A DNA stretch of 6,120 nucleotides from Actinomycetes bacterium (GTDB lineage: Bacteria > Actinomycetota > Actinomycetes > Actinomycetales > Dermatophilaceae). The notes beneath the pieces were generated by a model. The model was given only the letters and a program-made list of their open reading frames with translations, had not been told where the DNA came from and made no database searches. A program made the position numbers and the translations under genes. Shown here piece after piece: positions 5,618 through 6,120 of the stretch. The first letter of the stretch is position 1; every line of letters starts with the position of its first letter. The stretch is taken from assembly GCA_023451855.1 (NCBI GenBank), contig JAEXXY010000299.1:1-6120 (forward strand), written 5' to 3'.

Positions 5618-5700
5618 GGCGGCTCCGGGTCGGTGGGAGGTGCGCAGGCGTGCACCGCAGCGGGCTGGCACGGCGTGACGAACGCCCCGGTCCAGGTCAT
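5614..5700 (-). CDS. Possible 28-residue upstream reading frame
   Basis: A frame from ATG 5700 encodes 28 residues beginning MTWTGAFVTPCQ and ends at a TGA overlapping the ATG of the 13-residue frame (ATGA). It has no visible Shine-Dalgarno and no recognisable domain. It contains a small perfect hairpin at 5672-5686 (GGCGT, five-base loop, ACGCC). It is listed because it and the next frame form a stop/start chain into the glycosyltransferase. Confidence 0.1.
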   Translation of the reverse strand: MTWTGAFVTPCQPAAVHACAPPTDPEPP

Positions 5701-5703
5701 CTC

Positions 5704-5709
5704 AGGCTA
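5704..5709 (-). promoter_or_regulatory. Weak -10-like box upstream of the glycosyltransferase
   Basis: TAGCCT on the - strand fits TAnnnT in the 154-base gap between the two glycosyltransferase genes, the most AT-rich spot nearby. A start from here would give a leader of roughly 115 bases. No recognisable -35 lies 16-19 bases upstream. The rest of the gap holds only the two short frames and a small hairpin. Confidence 0.2.
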
Positions 5710-5736
5710 ACGAGACGGACCACCCCATGTAGGCAT

Positions 5737-6120
5737 TTAGCGTGAAGATGCGCGCTCCCACACCCGGGTGAGGCCCGCGGCCGTCGTGGAGGCGAGAAAC
5801 CGGTGCGTCACGTCGGCATGGGCGCGGGCCGCCCGGTCCAGAGCCGACTCGGGGTCCTCGAGGACGTCGAGGATCGCGGCGGCGAGGGCGTCGGGATCCC
5901 CGGGCGGCACGAGCAGTCCGGTGGCCGCGGACGGCACGCGGGGGACGCAGGCGGTGCCGGGGCCCGAGCCGGCGTCGGTGCGAACGATCTCGCCCACACC
6001 GCCGCCACGGGTCGCCACGACGGGCACGCCGGCCGCCATGGCCTCGGTGACGACCTGGCCGAACGGCTCGGGGACCGTGGCGGCGTGCACGGCCACCGTG
6101 GCGCGGTCCAGCTCCTCGCG
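5737..6120 (-). CDS. C-terminal part of a family-4 glycosyltransferase
   Basis: Only the last 127 residues and a TAA stop are in the window; the frame stays open to the right edge, so the N-terminal half and start lie outside. The visible part is the end of the donor-binding half of a GT-B fold: VHAATVPEPFGQVVTEAMAA carries the E-x7-E signature (E18 and E26 of the visible part), followed by GVPVVATRGGGVGEIV and LLVPPGDPDALAAAI, all typical of the GT4 family. This tail differs clearly from the 4401-5582 enzyme, so the two are not recent duplicates. The 154-base gap to the next gene means they may or may not share a transcript. The sugar donor cannot be told from this fragment. A GTG at 6096 is internal to the fold, not the start. 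Confidence 0.9.
   Translation of the reverse strand, partial: REELDRATVAVHAATVPEPFGQVVTEAMAAGVPVVATRGGGVGEIVRTDAGSGPGTACVPRVPSAATGLLVPPGDPDALAAAILDVLEDPESALDRAARAHADVTHRFLASTTAAGLTRVWERASSR

Noticed and set aside
4449..5678. A 409-codon + strand frame opposite the glycosyltransferase
   Set aside because: Low-complexity Arg/Gly/Val composition without motifs, fully covered by the well-supported - strand glycosyltransferase.
5672..5686. GGCGT/ACGCC hairpin as a terminator or attenuator
   Set aside because: A five-pair stem without a T-run is expected by chance in this composition, so it is mentioned only within the short-frame entry.

Overview
The window is about 6.1 kb of very GC-rich DNA. 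Coding frames show strong G/C bias at third codon positions, GTG starts occur, and TAnnnT -10-like boxes sit directly upstream of start codons. Together with the actinobacterial form of RmlC (an LRGIHFADVPPSQAKYV block), this points to a high-GC actinobacterium. A member of the Micrococcales, perhaps Intrasporangiaceae-like, is my guess, but the sequence alone does not prove a genus.

Layout on the + strand: the C-terminal end of a protein with an Asp-box (BNR/sialidase-type) motif (2-358); a short gap with a promoter-like box; then a tightly packed operon of rmlA (381-1277), rmlC (1277-1885) and a low-molecular-weight protein tyrosine phosphatase (1882-2571), with successive start and stop codons overlapping. 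Converging on this from the - strand is a LytR-CpsA-Psr (LCP) family membrane protein (2577-3698). Divergent from the LCP gene is a multi-pass membrane protein of unknown function (3777-4367). It converges on a GT-B family-4 glycosyltransferase on the - strand (4401-5582). After a 154-base gap comes the C-terminal part of a second family-4 glycosyltransferase, also on the - strand and running off the right edge (5737-6120).

The genes share a theme: a cell-surface rhamnose-containing polysaccharide. RmlA makes dTDP-glucose and RmlC epimerises the 4-keto-6-deoxy intermediate on the way to dTDP-L-rhamnose; the rmlB and rmlD steps are not in the window. The two glycosyltransferases could build the glycan, the LCP protein could attach a lipid-linked glycan to peptidoglycan, and the phosphatase could be the Wzb-type regulator often found at such loci. 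The individual family assignments are strong; the assembled pathway is inference.

I saw no mobile element, CRISPR array, tRNA or rRNA, and nothing clearly new as a system. The items most worth a second look are small: a shared divergent promoter region with an inverted repeat and two leaderless-type starts, overlapping short reading frames ahead of the complete glycosyltransferase, low-complexity repeats in the phosphatase, and the unrecognised membrane protein next to the LCP gene.
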